A DNA stretch of 34,142 nt, from contig JAGHUW010000058.1 in assembly GCA_018064625.1 (NCBI GenBank), positions 1 to 34,142 on the forward strand, read 5' to 3'. The position numbers and the translations under genes were made by a program. The notes under the pieces were generated by a model, which had not been told where the DNA came from, searched no databases, and worked only from the letters and a program-made list of their open reading frames with translations. This DNA is from Candidatus Cryptobacteroides equifaecalis. Lineage in GTDB: Bacteria; Bacteroidota; Bacteroidia; Bacteroidales; UBA932. Positions 33,862 to 34,142 of the stretch are shown in pieces (position 1 is the first letter of the stretch; each line of letters opens with the position of its first letter).

Positions 33862-33872
33862 TGTTACAAATG
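33855..33872. repeat. Tandem 9-bp repeat TTACAAATG x2 over the HTH promoter, possible operator
   Basis: Two exact back-to-back copies of TTACAAATG (33855-33863, 33864-33872). The first covers the -33 element of the HTH gene promoter. A regulator bound here would be placed to affect that promoter; the HTH protein itself is the natural candidate. Two copies in AT-rich DNA could also be chance. Confidence 0.45.
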
Positions 33873-34142
33873 TGAATCCAGCATACTTTGAATATAGTTG
33901 TGAGCAGAGCATAGACATAATACAATGAATTAAGATAAAGCTATAATAAAGGTATAGATATATAACTATTTGACATATAGTTTAATGAGATATTTAAATT
34001 GGTGATATAAATAATTCGACAGACCACCGTTACATTATTTAGTCGTACTACATATAATAATAGCTTTAGTTAGAGTATTTTAACTAACTGAAATACAAAG
34101 ATATAGACATATAATATATTTCTGATAAATATTTCTTATGTT
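33873..34142. other. Very AT-rich stretch without recognisable genes
   Basis: About 270 bp, far more AT-rich than the rest of the window by eye, with no ORF of note. It holds an isolated TAtcTTTG on the minus strand (34103-34096) with no -33 partner and no ORF behind it, and a small hairpin TTAGTTA / TAACTAA (34066-34072 with 34081-34087). Otherwise I see nothing in it. It continues past the window edge, so a promoter region for an outside gene is possible. Confidence 0.5.

Overview
The window reads as a piece of a Bacteroidota (Bacteroidales-type) chromosome. Evidence: promoters match the Bacteroidetes sigma-ABfr -7 box TAnnTTTG rather than TATAAT; Shine-Dalgarno sites are essentially absent; and there are lineage-typical families (DUF3276/PUR, DUF3467, DUF5606, long NusB, five-repeat DUF349, glycine-lipid acyltransferases, a NagB/PIG-L fusion, TatA+TatC without TatB). 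LpxB and KdsC indicate a Gram-negative envelope with lipid A and Kdo. No rRNA, tRNA, CRISPR, insertion sequence or prophage was seen. Nearly all of it is compact housekeeping DNA in short operons with 1-44 bp gene overlaps.

Layout. 1-1471: the end of a cation-transporter regulatory domain meets a minus-strand DUF3276-purine nucleoside phosphorylase pair. 1531-7890: a long plus-strand run, nusB-yajC-ybbR-coaE-DUF5606-rimO, then the two glycine-lipid acyltransferases, closed by a 19-bp hairpin shared with rnpB. 7893-8221: RNase P RNA, minus strand. 8234-9043: a lipoprotein glutaminyl cyclase sharing its terminator with a previously hidden 25-codon minus-strand gene (9053-9130). 9215-9907: trmD, diverging from DUF349-yidC-yggS-NagB/PIG-L (9920-16142). 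16129-18115: surE-lpxB on minus. 18117-20249: gapA and a secreted alpha/beta hydrolase. 20275-24787: minus-strand DUF3467-kdsC-maf-RluA-type-TonB receptor. 24811-31914: valS-thioesterase-tatA-tatC-ABC-F-M19 dipeptidase. 31947-33872: an HTH regulator, a DHODH-like protein and pncC on minus. 33873-34142: very AT-rich and apparently non-coding.

Themes. Envelope building is spread over several operons (YidC/YajC/Tat for protein export, LpxB/KdsC for lipid A-Kdo, GlsA/GlsB for glycine lipids, a TonB receptor for uptake), mixed with translation genes (rnpB, trmD, rimO, valS, RluA-type, ABC-F) and nucleotide housekeeping (punA, surE, Maf, PncC).

The best leads are the 25-residue peptide gene with its own promoter and terminator; a dihydroorotate-dehydrogenase-like protein that has lost its catalytic signatures; a NagB domain with two substituted catalytic residues fused to an intact-looking deacetylase; tandem 9-bp repeats over the HTH promoter; and a repeated arrangement in which the -7 box ends only 4-9 nt before the start codon, implying leaderless mRNAs. 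I found no defence or mobile system. All family names are from recognition of the protein sequences by eye; no search was run.
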